In this document: positions 47,120-57,700 of the stretch, piece by piece
Layout: each line of letters opens with the position of its first letter
How positions within the stretch are numbered: the first letter of the stretch is position 1
Assembly (NCBI GenBank): GCA_021234155.1
Contig: JAJEKV010000008.1
Coordinates: 3,299,008 to 3,363,007 of the forward strand
Source of the DNA: Isoetes taiwanensis
Lineage: Eukaryota > Streptophyta > Lycopodiopsida > Isoetales > Isoetaceae
Direction of reading: 5' to 3'
DNA length: 64,000 bases
Made by a program: the position numbers and the translations under genes
The notes under the pieces: generated by a model
Databases searched by the model: none
What the model was told of the DNA's origin: nothing
The model's input: the letters and a program-made list of their open reading frames with translations, nothing else

Positions 47120-47415
47120 GAACCCCTTCTCCCTCCCTTCTTTTGTCACGTTCCCCTTTTTGCCCCTCCCCATATCCCACCCCTTTTGCCCCTTTGCCCC
47201 TACCCATACCCCTTTCCCTAACCCACCCCCTTTGCCCCCGCCCATATACCCCGGCCCTTTTGTCCCTACCCATATCCCCCTTTGCCTCTTTGCTCTCCCC
47301 TTTGCCCCTTCTCCTCTTCCCCATGCTCTGCCCTTCCCCCTCCCTCTTTGCCCCTCCCCTCTTCCCCATGCCCTCCCCTCCTACTCTTCTTTCTCCACCA
47401 TCCCCCTTCATTTTT
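47120..47415. repeat. polypyrimidine tract, about 300 bp
   Basis: Almost pure C/T on the plus strand with iterated CCCCTTTGCCCC and CCCATACCCC units. The minus strand is correspondingly G-rich. Long open frames across it are a composition effect. Confidence 0.85.
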
Positions 47416-47539
47416 TCAGATTGTCGTATGCAAATGTTATTCTTATTTTATCAAGAAAAAATCTAATGATGATTCAATGACAACTTTTTTTTTTTTGCAT
47501 GAGTCCCATTTTCAATCTGAGTCCCAAACTTTGAGATTT

Positions 47540-47565
47540 GACCCACTTTAATTAAATGCGACTTT
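47540..47565 (-). repeat. right arm of the 26-bp inverted pair
   Basis: Exact reverse complement of 45345-45370. It lies just beyond the 3' end of the minus-strand LINE. Confidence 0.6.
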
Positions 47566-49793
47566 AGACCTGAGGGTCCCGCAAAGACTTGGAATAAATT
47601 ATTATTATTATAATAAAATCTATTAACGTCCGCGGGAGCCCGTAGGCTATGGGACAAAAACAATATTCTTTACATCCAACCATTAGTGGTGGTCGGTGAT
47701 GAGCAGAAGCTCTCAGAGATAGTTCCATAAATTTGGGAGTGTTGGTAATGGAAGAGCTCATCCATAGGTAAATTCCAGTTTAACATGGAATATTTGGCAC
47801 GAAGAGCATCGTACCTATGGCAGAAATAAATGGCATGTTTCTCCGTCTCTATTCCTTCCCCTTGAGGCACAAAGTCTCACGGGTCCTCTTCAATTTTCAT
47901 CCATCTCCCCGCTCAATCATTAAACAATGTGAGCTCATGCGTGCGCCGCAATTGCCCGGATCCGCCCCGAAAAATCTTTGTGAAGACATAAATATGGTAC
48001 GTATAATGTGTTTTCGATCCGGATTAAAATCTGATATAATATTGGAGTTTCTTTTTGAGGATGCTTCACGGTATGCTAGGAAGGCTTGTGCTTTAAATTT
48101 CCTTGTGTGTTTTTAAAGCTTGTTTTAAATGCAATGTCGAACCATTTTTGCACGTCTTTATACCAACAAAGTGGTTTTACGTCGCCGACTTCAGGCTGCG
48201 TAGACACTAAGAACCAGCCCATATGAGGGAGTTCTCATTTGCCTTTTTCTTTTGGGCAATGTATCTCAAGGTGTTACTCATAGATTGGATTTCCAAAGGG
48301 TATGAACCACTGTCCCACAACAATACCTCATATGGGACCGCTCTTTTTAACTTCAGAGCCATGTGTAGTCAAGTTTTCTGGATTGCTTCAATCGTGCCAT
48401 TTGGATCGGCATAGTGATGGTCCCCAAACCTCATTGGCATACAAAATAGCACGACCAATGTCTCGAAAAGTTTCTTGGAGGCGGCCGGTTGGTAACATGA
48501 ACATGGCCGCATAATATGTTTGTCATTGCATAGAAAGCCGCCGTGGCTCTTGCTATAAATACGAGATCTACTCCTTTTGTCCAAGATCGCTTCCGATAAA
48601 TACCTCATGTCCCAAGTATTTGTAAGACTGAGCCTGTTCAACTTGCTCTCCTTGATAAAACAAAGCAGCGGGTTGTATCCCAAAGCCCAAGACCTTGGTT
48701 TTCCCCAAATTGACAGCAAGATCAAATTTTAAGCAAAATTCATTTAACACATTTAGCTGCTCTTGCAAATCTTACACTGTATGAGCACACAAAAGGATAT
48801 CGTCAGCGTATAAGAGGAGAATTACCAGTTCATGGAATAGATGTGGGAAGTTGCAACCGGATTCTTTAAGGAATTCCTCCAATTGATTTATGTATAGCCC
48901 GAACAAAGTGGGTGATAGCGTGCAGCCTTGTTTCACTCTTACATCGCTAATGATTATGTCGGATCACGCCATTTGGTGTAACCACACTTCCCGCGTCTTG
49001 TTTCATACTGGTCGCCTATAGCTCAGACCCACTCGCATAGAACACCAAGTTGCATTAAACGGTGCAGTAATTTTTGACGAGGAACCGTGTTGAATGCTTT
49101 AGCAAAATCGACAAAACAACAGAGCAATGGCTTTCCGTGTGATCTGGATTCCTCTATCAAAGTTGAAAAACCTTGTCTGAAGCCTGCTTGCCCTCTCACC
49201 CTTATGCCATGTTCCTCTGCCCAAGCTGTAAGTTTCTGATCAAAAATCTTACCAAATAGCTTAGCAAGTATGGGGCCGATCATAAGCGTTCTATAATTAG
49301 TTGGCGACCAAAGGCGTCTCCTTGTTTATGTATGGGGTAGATCAAACTTGTTGTCGGGCATCCAGAAACCCATCTCTAATAGCTTGGTTGAATAACTTCG
49401 GAGATGAGTCCGGCCATTTCGTCACCACCATCCTTAAGATGTTACGCCAATAATCCATCAATACCTCGTGTCTTTCCCTTTGCTAACCCTTCAATTCCCT
49501 TTTAACATCATAAAAAAAAAACACTAAAACTGGATTTGGCTTCCTCTACGGTAAGCGCGGCTTGGATTCCTTTTAAAATACAAGTGTATAGCATATGCTT
49601 CCCGGACACGGAGATGCGTAAGAACCACCTCTTTAGTTGGAGGTGCTAACTGCTTCCAAAACCACTTTTGAAGAGTGTCTTGCTTTACGATCAAGTTTTT
49701 CTTCTTTGCTCATGTACCCATGCACCTTCTTCTTTTTGACCATCCTTTTATATGCTTGCAATTTGGATGAAATTTTGTCGATCTCTTTTTGGC

Positions 49794-50830
49794 CTATTTC
49801 AGTTTCATGTCATACCATGAATTCCTGGGATGGGTGCCTCTTTTCCTTGGATATTCATCATGCACTTGTCTCGCACTGTTTACTAGAAGTGTGTTAAGGG
49901 CAGCAGCTTTGGCATGAATGTTGCATAGGGTCCTGATACTCAGTAGTTCCTTAAGAACCGCATGATGGAAATCTTGATTTTGGGATTCCCTATATCTGGC
50001 GCAAGACTTATGCCGCTTTGGTTCATGAGGTGTGTGCGGTGCCAACTTGACTAATAATGGAGCATGATCGCTTTCATTTGCAAATCTTCCGATCTTGAAA
50101 TCTTGGATCATAGTCAGCATATGGGGTTCCCCTATGAGATAGTCAAGGGTGGAGTAAGTACATTCCTCTGTGTTCTCGCTTCTAAACGTATAGCCATCAG
50201 ATATGAGGTGCACTCCGTTGAAAATAATCATATTTAGTGATGAACATAGGTTCAGAATTTGATGGCCTGCTGCATTACTCACCTTGTGACAGCTTTTGCG
50301 ACCGTAAGCTTCCCATGGATCCGTGCTTAGCAAGCCAGGTTCAGAATCCACATATACTTTTGAAGCTTGAAGTTCCCCTGTCCATCTATTTAAATCTCCA
50401 ACTAAAAGGACATCGTGTGCTTGCTGCCATTCTGAAATTTTAAGGCCTAGTCTAGCTAGCGACCCTTCAGCCCCTTGATAAGTTGCTGGGGAAATGTAGC
50501 AAGCTACGAGAATTAAGTCTCGGTCTGCCAATAGTAATGATGCTTTAATCTTAAGAGCCAGGATCTGTTTATCTTCTTCATTTACATATATCATTGATAC
50601 ATAACCTATTATTCTAGAATGGATATAACAAGCTATCCCTCCGTAAGGACAACCTCGGGGAGGTTTAGCATTCCACAAGGAATGCATATCATCGTTCTTT
50701 GTAAGCGGCAACCTGCCAAATTAATGTTCCCATGTTTCTAACAAGAACAGAATGTCCAAATCTTCAGTCTCTAATAATTCGAAACTGCTACTGAGGCCTT
50801 TTGGTCCTTTGATATTCCAACATCCCATAG
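49794..50830 (-). pseudogene. LINE endonuclease domain
   Basis: APE-type endonuclease that nicks target DNA for target-primed reverse transcription. The start is in a broken frame near 50830-50720 (LETEDLDILF). The long frame 50711-49794 carries GGIACYIHS, VLLVGDLNRWTG, STLDYLIG and ESDHAPLLVKLAP, matching the conserved asparagine/aspartate/histidine positions of the family. It then runs into the linker ending NSWYDMKLK. The intact stretch is 305 codons. Confidence 0.88.
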
Positions 50831-51226
50831 AGACCGCGGCAGGCTTGTGTGCATGCCTGCCCAGAAATCCCTATTCTGTTCGATCTTTGATAATTACCTG
50901 CCCGTTTCTGTACACTGCCCATTTCCCAGATGCCCGTGCTTCCTTCACTCGTCGAATGGCCTTTGGACGGGATTGCAGCTGCTGCCATGTCAGGTCCTCA
51001 CATATTCGGTAAGTCGTGCCTTTTAGCATTGACCCTTGTTTCAAGATCTCTGTTCGAGATGCCTCATCTCTACATTTAATTAAAATATGACTTTATCTTC
51101 TATTTTTCTCCCAGTCCTCCATGCATTTGTGATAACAGGATCTTCCATTTTCAAGTGTTCTTGGCAGAACAACCATGTCTTTTGGTTTTTTCCTCTGCTA
51201 TTTCGGGTACTCCAATAATTCATATC

Positions 51227-51541
51227 CTAAGGGCTCTTTTTGTGTCTGTCTCTTTCCTCAGCTAACACTGGTTGTACTTCAGTCTTCAGGTCTGGGGGGT
51301 TTGCAGATTGTGGCTGTTGGTTATTTCTTTCCAAGAGCTCAATTCTTCCTTCAAGGGTTTCAACACGAGACTGTAGAGTAGCCACCTTGTCTAGTAATTT
51401 TCTCACTTGTTTTACTTCCTCCTGTATTGTATCCAGTGCCAAGATCTTCTGCATCAGCAATTCCCGTGCTCCTTGGGTCAGTATGAAATCTCCATCTGCT
51501 GGATCTTCATAGTTTTTCTGTTTTTGTTTTCTTCCTGTCAT
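51227..51541 (-). pseudogene. LINE ORF1 protein, N-terminal coiled coil
   Basis: ATG at 51541-51539 (MTGRKQKQ). A heptad-rich segment (IQEEVKQVRKLLDKVATLQS followed by RVETLEGRIELLERN) predicts a trimerising coiled coil as in LINE ORF1p RNA chaperones. The frame ends at 51227 and downstream sequence in other frames suggests the rest of ORF1 is frameshifted. Confidence 0.7.
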
Positions 51542-51728
51542 ACTTCCAAACCCTAACGCAACAAAAATGTGGTATCGTGGCTTTTCCAAAAGACGGCACC
51601 AAGCAAACAGTGGCGATGGTAATATTACCTTATATGTGCATCTCCAGACTGCTAAAAGTTTGCCAAAGCATTCGCTTCTAGCCGCTTCATCGCCATCGCA
51701 TTATGCATTATGCATGCTTAGAGTTACA

Positions 51729-51757
51729 ACTTTGATAATAATAATAATAACTTAGAG

Positions 51758-51819
<62 letters not shown>

Positions 51820-51830
51820 TTATTATTTTA
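51729..51830. repeat. ATT/TAA microsatellite
   Basis: Runs of (ATT)n with one inverted switch (TAATAATAA then TTATTATTA). It sits at the 5' edge of the minus-strand LINE. Confidence 0.9.
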
Positions 51831-51869
51831 ATTATTTTTATTTTTATTTTTTTTCTTTTCTTTTTATTA

Positions 51870-52760
51870 TTAAAGCAAAATGGAATTTCCAATTCATTTA
51901 AGGTTCCGCACAAATGCCTAATCCTCACATGAATAGCATGGGCAAAATGTATGCTGAATTTATTTATAAACAACTCAACTCAACCTAAAAAAAGATATCA
52001 CTTTAATAGCAATTGATGAAATTACTATATACAATGACGAAGATAACGAGCAACATCATAAGAGTTGAAGATATCTTTACATTGACTTTGGGGATTTAAG
52101 AGGTGGAAATATCTTCCTCCAGGATCCCAACCAAAAAAAGATTTCATCCTCTGGGATACCACAGTCAACTCCACAATCAAATGGTTACTGCATAGTTTGG
52201 ATCCATTTTTTGGTCAAATTGGAGCTCCCTCACAGCAATGGCGCTCGCTTACTTCCTCCTTCGCTCCTATATGCACCTTTGATCTCCTATCCTGAGCAGC
52301 CTGGAAGTGATCCCATCCGATTCCGTGGAGAATAGGGGAGAAAATCACACTGAAATTCTGCGCCGTAAGCAGGGATCCCATCCCCTGGGATCACACCTCT
52401 GGGGTCCCCCGAACTGAGTTAAATATCTCCTACGCCTTATAGGCTATAATAAGATCCGGCGATAACATTCTTTATGATAACTTTGACATAAAACACAATG
52501 AAACATCTTAAGAAAATATGATGAAAATGTTATGAGAAGTTAAAAACTCGGATGAAATTAATGACGAAATTTTTGACGATTACACTGAAATTCTGACGTT
52601 AGAACACGTTTGCTGTCACACTATCATGACCTTTATAGTGAATGAACATGTACTATTGGAGCTTGCTAAAAGTTATCTTAATTAAAAGCTAATGTCTAGC
52701 TCATACTATATGTTGGTTCAGTTCAACAAGATGTTCGCTTTATTTTGAATGATCTATTTT
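51870..52760 (+). repeat. repeat family R, most complete copy
   Basis: About 890 bp matching both halves of the Helitron-split copy. It is followed head to tail by a second, partial copy. No coding sequence, no clear terminal repeats; class unknown. Confidence 0.8.
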
Positions 52761-53487
52761 ATTAAAGCAAAAAAGGTTCCTCACAAATGGCTAGTCCTTA
52801 CATGGATAGCACGTGCAAAATGTATGCTGAATTTATTTATAAACAACTCAACTCAACCTAAAAAAGGATATCACTTTATTTAGCAATATGTAGCACAATA
52901 ACAGTGGGGTGTCATGGGTATTTGATATGGATATAAAAATGAAAATTCCTGAAGCCATAAACCATATCCCTAAAACAATTGAATAGGTTATTATAAAAAA
53001 TCATAGATTTAAGATACAAAATAATTATGTTAGCTTGCTGGTTGTATTGGCCAAAGTAGTCTTATTAGAACTTTTGGTTATTTTGGTAGAGGTTCGAGCC
53101 TCCGTATTTCATTTTTAAAATCTTATCGAAGCTGAATAAAGGTTCGACATTCCATCAAAACCTTAGGTGAACACGTATTTCATATTTCAAAATCATAAGT
53201 GCCCCCAGTCATAAATGACCATAATCAAAATGAGAGGTGCCCAGAGGCTCCAACATGGACTGTAGGATCGACGGATCCAACGACTCTGGTAGTTCAGGTG
53301 CACCTCGTTTAGAATATGTAACACAATAACATATATTACTGAACATACACTTACGGTATACAATGACGAAGATGAGGAGCAATATAATAAGAGTTGAGGA
53401 TATCTTTACATTAGCTTTGGGGATCCATGAGGTGGAAATATCGTACTCCAGGATCCCGACCAAAAAAAGATCTCGTCCTCCAGGATG
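52761..53487 (+). repeat. repeat family R, second tandem copy, split by an insertion
   Basis: 52761-52903 and 53332-53487 match successive parts of the family (ATTTATTTATAAACAACTCA, then ACGAAGATGAGGAGCAATAT). The 409 bp between them is a later insertion with target duplications. Confidence 0.75.
52904..53312. mobile_element. 409-bp insertion with 19-bp target-site duplication, SINE-like
   Basis: Flanked by AATATGTAGCACAATAACA (52885-52903) and the same 19 bases with one change (53313-53331). Inside, TGGCCAAAGTAG (53048) resembles box A and GGTTCGAGCC (53091) is a perfect box B, 43 bases apart. Long target duplications and Pol III boxes suggest a SINE, but the boxes lie 145 bp inside and there is no A-tail, so the class is open. 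Confidence 0.55.
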
Positions 53488-53517
53488 GTAAACACTATTC
53501 AAGAAGAATGGTCGGCT

Positions 53518-53599
53518 TTCTAGAAGGTTCTGGAATTTGTGGAAGTTTCTTGAGTGCACCTCGGGAATATTCCAGACGGCTCTGTGTTTTGGTATAAAA
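53518..53599 (+). promoter_or_regulatory. heat-shock-type promoter: clustered HSEs plus TATA box
   Basis: TTCTAGAAGGTTCTGGAA (53518-53535) is a perfect four-unit heat-shock element. GAAGTTTC (53542-53549) and GAATATTC (53565-53572) are two further two-unit elements. TATAAAA follows at 53593-53599. This is the layout of small heat-shock protein promoters bound by HSF trimers. No HSP coding sequence follows, so it is an orphan, or part of a heat-responsive transposon. Confidence 0.7.
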
Positions 53600-53823
53600 T
53601 GGAGCATCGGGCGTAGTTCATGCCACTGCTTTGCTTCAGCCTCAAAAAATAGTGGTGGGTTTGAATAATTCCGTGCGATACCTATTCATGCTTTAATTTG
53701 AAGCTTTGGGGTTGCCCTGCCATCCAAAGCACACCCGGCCCAAACATAAACTCCAAGCAAGCAAGTAGGTATGCCAATGAATGAATGTTTCCACGCTCTA
53801 TTGAAATTTCTCTTTGGCATTGC

Positions 53824-53849
53824 AAAAAAAAAAAAAAAAAAAAAAAAAA
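53824..53849 (+). repeat. poly-A run (26)
   Basis: Homopolymer about 225 bp downstream of the orphan TATA box. It could be the tail of an inserted cDNA or simple slippage. Confidence 0.8.
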
Positions 53850-53851
53850 CT

Positions 53852-54033
53852 GCCCAAGTCATTTGAAATCCTTTCCGGTTTACATCTTTGCATCAGTATC
53901 TGTCATAGCAAAGCTTACGGTTTCGATCTTTGCAAAAAAACGGTTCGGAGGTAACTTTATGGCCCAAGTCATTTGAAATCCTTTCAGGTTTACATCTTTG
54001 CATCTATATCGCCATATAGCAAAGCTTATGGTT
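53852..54033. repeat. 72-bp direct duplication, period 110
   Basis: 53852-53923 and 53962-54033 share GCCCAAGTCATTTGAAATCC and the block around AGCAAAGCTTA. Confidence 0.85.
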
Positions 54034-55335
54034 TATCGCAGGATTTGATTTTGAAATATTATTCAGCTTAGTGGGTGCCCTCAGAATCATCAGCAGTTTA
54101 TTCTTAGCCATAGACGTTTTGTCAGAGCATCGCCCAAATCCAAGTTTAGCATACCTGCTTAAGATCATCCATGTGAAACACATGCATTTAACTTTTTGGC
54201 AACATATAGGCGTAGCTCTGATCTAGCATCCAAGTCTTCCGTAATCTCTATACATTCTCTTACTTGGTCTTGCCTTGAATCTCTAGAACCCGAACTTCTA
54301 ATCTAGAGGAGCGTCAACAAGGATGGTCTGAGTTTGTGAGAGAGTCTCAACATGTACAGGCCCAGATGTTGCTCTTTTGGCCTCGGATTTTGAGTAAAAG
54401 CAATACTTTAACAGTTGTTCACATAGCTAAAAGAAAGGGTTGAGGTTCATTTTTTCTACAGAAAATGGGTTCTTGAAATGCCAGGTGAAGTAAGGATGCA
54501 AGTGTTAGTGCTGAAATGGAATACGCACGACCCAAACACAGGCTTTGAGCAGCAAAAAAATAGAAGGGACACATTGGCAAGAAGGTGTACCCCATTCCAT
54601 GTAGAAACATGGCTTTTTCTATGGATTTAAAGGCCAAAAATCCAATCTTTGAGAGGATCCGATGCTGTATTACGATGCCTTTAAATAACATCTTTTACTG
54701 AATGCTTACCCTTGCTATTGTTGGTCTTACAATTGCAGTACGTTACTTCAATTACAGCCCACCTAATACGAGGTGTGAGTTCAGCTAGAATATCATGGTT
54801 TGATTTTTTAGCTTTGCAACCCTATTAAAGAAATGGATTGAGGGAACTTAATTATTTTACTGGCCATAACAATAACAGGATGTTGTGAGAGTGCTTGGTA
54901 ATTATTGATGGGTGCCTCTGGAGGATATCATGCAATGACTTGCAGTTCTTGCTTAAAATAATTTTTGCATAAACTATGGCATTCTGCATAAACTTAGAAC
55001 TCTAAACATGTATTGTAGCCTCATCAAAAAAAAAGAAGCAAGAATCCAACCCTGCTTGCCCAGCCCAGCTCAGAGGATGCGCCATGAAGCTCTGGAGGAA
55101 AACAAAAATTGTAGTAAGGACGATTGAAATTTCCAATGATGATCGAAACCTCTTTATAGTCCTCTTTATAGGCTGAGCCCACTTTGGTTGTTTTCAAAAG
55201 TCTTCGACACGAATTTGGGAGCCAAATTCAACACTGAACTTGGATCCAACCAGAGAGCCTATAGAGCCACGATTTTGGGTCATCTAAATTGTCTTTCATT
55301 TTGTCCCATGGATTAAGCCAGTAGGGGTTCGGAAT

Positions 55336-55407
55336 TTGAAGGAATTGTAAAAAAGTGAAGATATTTGTAACCGGAATTGAAGGAATTGCAAAAAAGTGAA
55401 GATATTT
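55336..55407. repeat. 41-bp tandem duplication
   Basis: GAAGGAATTG followed by an A-run and GTGAAGATATTT occurs twice. Confidence 0.8.
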
Positions 55408-55629
55408 ATTTACAATAGAGCAAATTGTTACATATGTGAGGCGTAAGTTATTTACATGATAGACATAACTGAACAGTAATATAGTCTTGGCCCTATGGTG
55501 GTACCCATATGACGCAACATATCCACTCAAATGCCATTGACACAAAAAAAAATGCCACACATATGATGGTCAAACAATGCAACAATAATTCCATGAACAC
55601 AGCGCATTGGATGCTAAGTACGATGGCTA

Positions 55630-55714
55630 ACTTCCTTGAACATATAGGAGTGTTGTACTTTGGATAATTGAGACTTCCTTGAACATATAGGGGTGTTATA
55701 CTTTGGATATTGAG
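55630..55714. repeat. 43-bp tandem duplication
   Basis: ACTTCCTTGAACATATAGG and the following bases occur twice with three differences. Confidence 0.85.
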
Positions 55715-57257
55715 AAACATGGGTATGGAGAGATGAGTGCATTTGTCCAAGTAGGCCGAGGATTCATAAATATTGATCAAAAAGTTGGATTAACTACAAA
55801 GTCTGAAAATGTCAAACAAACTCTATGTTTGGCCAACTATTACGAAACATCAAGTACATAGATAGGCATTCTTGTTCTTACCCTTTCCAACATTTTTTCC
55901 TTACTAAAGAACTATTCCATAGCGAAGTAACTTCTTTAGAGTTGTGTCTACTATTTGTTCTTGCTACAAACTTCAACAATTTTTGGATGCTCTAAATTTA
56001 ACCCATTTTCTGAGAAAGAAATCGCTTCAACAACAGCTTCAATAAACATCATCTCCCTGCAAATATTGAAAGTCCTATCAGTAAATACCATTTAAAACAC
56101 AATCTTTAGAAGACAAATGCAAGCTTGAGAACGCTTTCCACTAATCTCCAGCCAAGCGACTCCAAAAACTCCTAGGAACACTAAGATCAACAGTTGAATC
56201 CACATTGAAGTTCAACGTAATCCCTGCTTAAGAACAATATAGATTGATAAATACATTGGACAGATTATTTGTTTTTTATAAACATGTGTTTGATTTACGA
56301 AAGAGATAGATCCATTGTTGAATCTGCAACAAACAGTCAGTCCTGTTATAGGAGCAACAATTGCAGCATCAGGCTAATTTTGGACAGGGATTTAGAGCAG
56401 ATGTCAGGAGCACATTTACAAAGTGAATCTGCACTAAACGTTGACTTTAACAGAAAAAACTTAGCTTCATAGAGATGTGAATGCGCTGAGAACACAGTTA
56501 CCTGAAGCCTTTTACATAAGTTGTACTCGAATATGGACTCGAACCTATTGAGACGGCACTTGAAAACTTGTCTACAAATCTACTCTATTCCATTGGCACA
56601 TCATAACTTTGTGCAAACCACAGTTATAATATGACATTCAAAACTGTATCCCCTCCAGGAGATACATGTGGAAATCAATCTTTCAATAATGATGTGCTAG
56701 ACACTTGTCTTCAATAGCCAATCTAAGGGTGGAAATTGAATCATTCCTTCATGCCACCCATTGAACACATGACCAATGTTGCATTCATAGGTAAGCTGTT
56801 ATGACAAAATGATTTCATACATATGTTGAGAGCAAAGAAGTGCATTTCTGACAATGACGTTTCCTTCCCAGACTCTGGTCCCTCAGAAGGAGAGATTCCA
56901 ATCATCAGCTGCCATCAGTGCCCTTACTTACTATCAGACAAACCTAGCCTGTAGTTCAAGTCTGCAAGCCATTTTATACGGCTGCAATGGCAGGTTGAGA
57001 ATCAGTACTTGAGCACTAATTTCAGCATTTTTTACCCGGTCTTTAACCTCTGTGCTTGATGCTGGCAATGGGGACAAGCAGAGGCTGACATTCAACCTAG
57101 ATTGGTGCATAAATAATCGTTGGCATAGCTGCATTTACATTTTCTTTTGAAGCAACCTGATTTACGATATTCACCTATTCCTATATTACAAAAAATAACT
57201 GCATGTGCACAGGCATGCATCCCCCAGTGCTTTTGAGCCAGCATCTGAACTGGTTCT

Positions 57258-57473
57258 TCAAAAAAGCTGTAGCTTGAACTTCTTGTAACTGGGTTCATTT
57301 GAAGAACAGACTGTGTCAATCTTTTTGTGACTTCTTGGCCTATTGGATTGCTCTATGTCAAGATTATTTGCATTACCTACTGCTTCAAATATATCATTTG
57401 GAATCCAAGATCCTTCTTTTGCTCGTTTGAGCCCACAAGCAGGGCTCTTATTTAGATCAATCCTTGCTGCCAT
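57258..57473 (-). CDS. hypothetical exon, unrecognised
   Basis: ATG at 57473 opens a 71-codon frame with plausible composition (NKSPACGLKRAKEGSWIPND, then FEAVGNANNLDIEQ). No family is recognised and no splice partners could be fixed. It could be an exon of an unknown gene or chance. Confidence 0.2.
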   Translation of the reverse strand: MAARIDLNKSPACGLKRAKEGSWIPNDIFEAVGNANNLDIEQSNRPRSHKKIDTVCSSNEPSYKKFKLQLF

Positions 57474-57700
57474 GTCTTCTATAGCTACAGGTCGGGCTGT
57501 CCTTTTGCTTCTTATTTGCGCAGAGATGAAGAACTGAAAGCGGATTCATCAGATTTGCAAGCGGATTGAAGAAATGAAGAAAGGCGATTGAACTGAAAGC
57601 AGATTAGTATGAAAAAGATGGAACCAAATTGAGAAAAAGATTTACGGTCATTTAATTATCTACGGTGCGGAATATCCCATCCTTTAAAGGCACTTGCATC

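Larger units (their letters stand above)
47580..51720 (-). mobile_element. LINE, near full length, degenerate
   Basis: Minus-strand element of about 4.1 kb with ORF1, endonuclease, RT and a C-terminal region (frame 47870-47670, with a damaged zinc-finger-like CHRY...). RT landmarks: CCFVDFAKAFNTV at 49180-49140 and QSYKYLGHEV near 48640. The 3' end has a (TAA)n-type tail near 47615. The 5' end abuts a TAA/ATT microsatellite. Several frameshifts, including in ORF1 and RT, make it inactive. Confidence 0.9.
54034..57250. other. no recognisable gene
   Basis: About 3.2 kb without a supported gene. It holds two short tandem duplications (55336-55407, period 41; 55630-55714, period 43). Minus-strand frames at 56934-57134 and 57092-57319 may belong with the frame at 57258-57473 but match nothing known. 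Confidence 0.4.

Noticed and set aside
47107-47480. Several overlapping open frames rich in Pro, Leu and Ser
   Set aside because: Produced by the polypyrimidine composition; all frames are open for the same reason.
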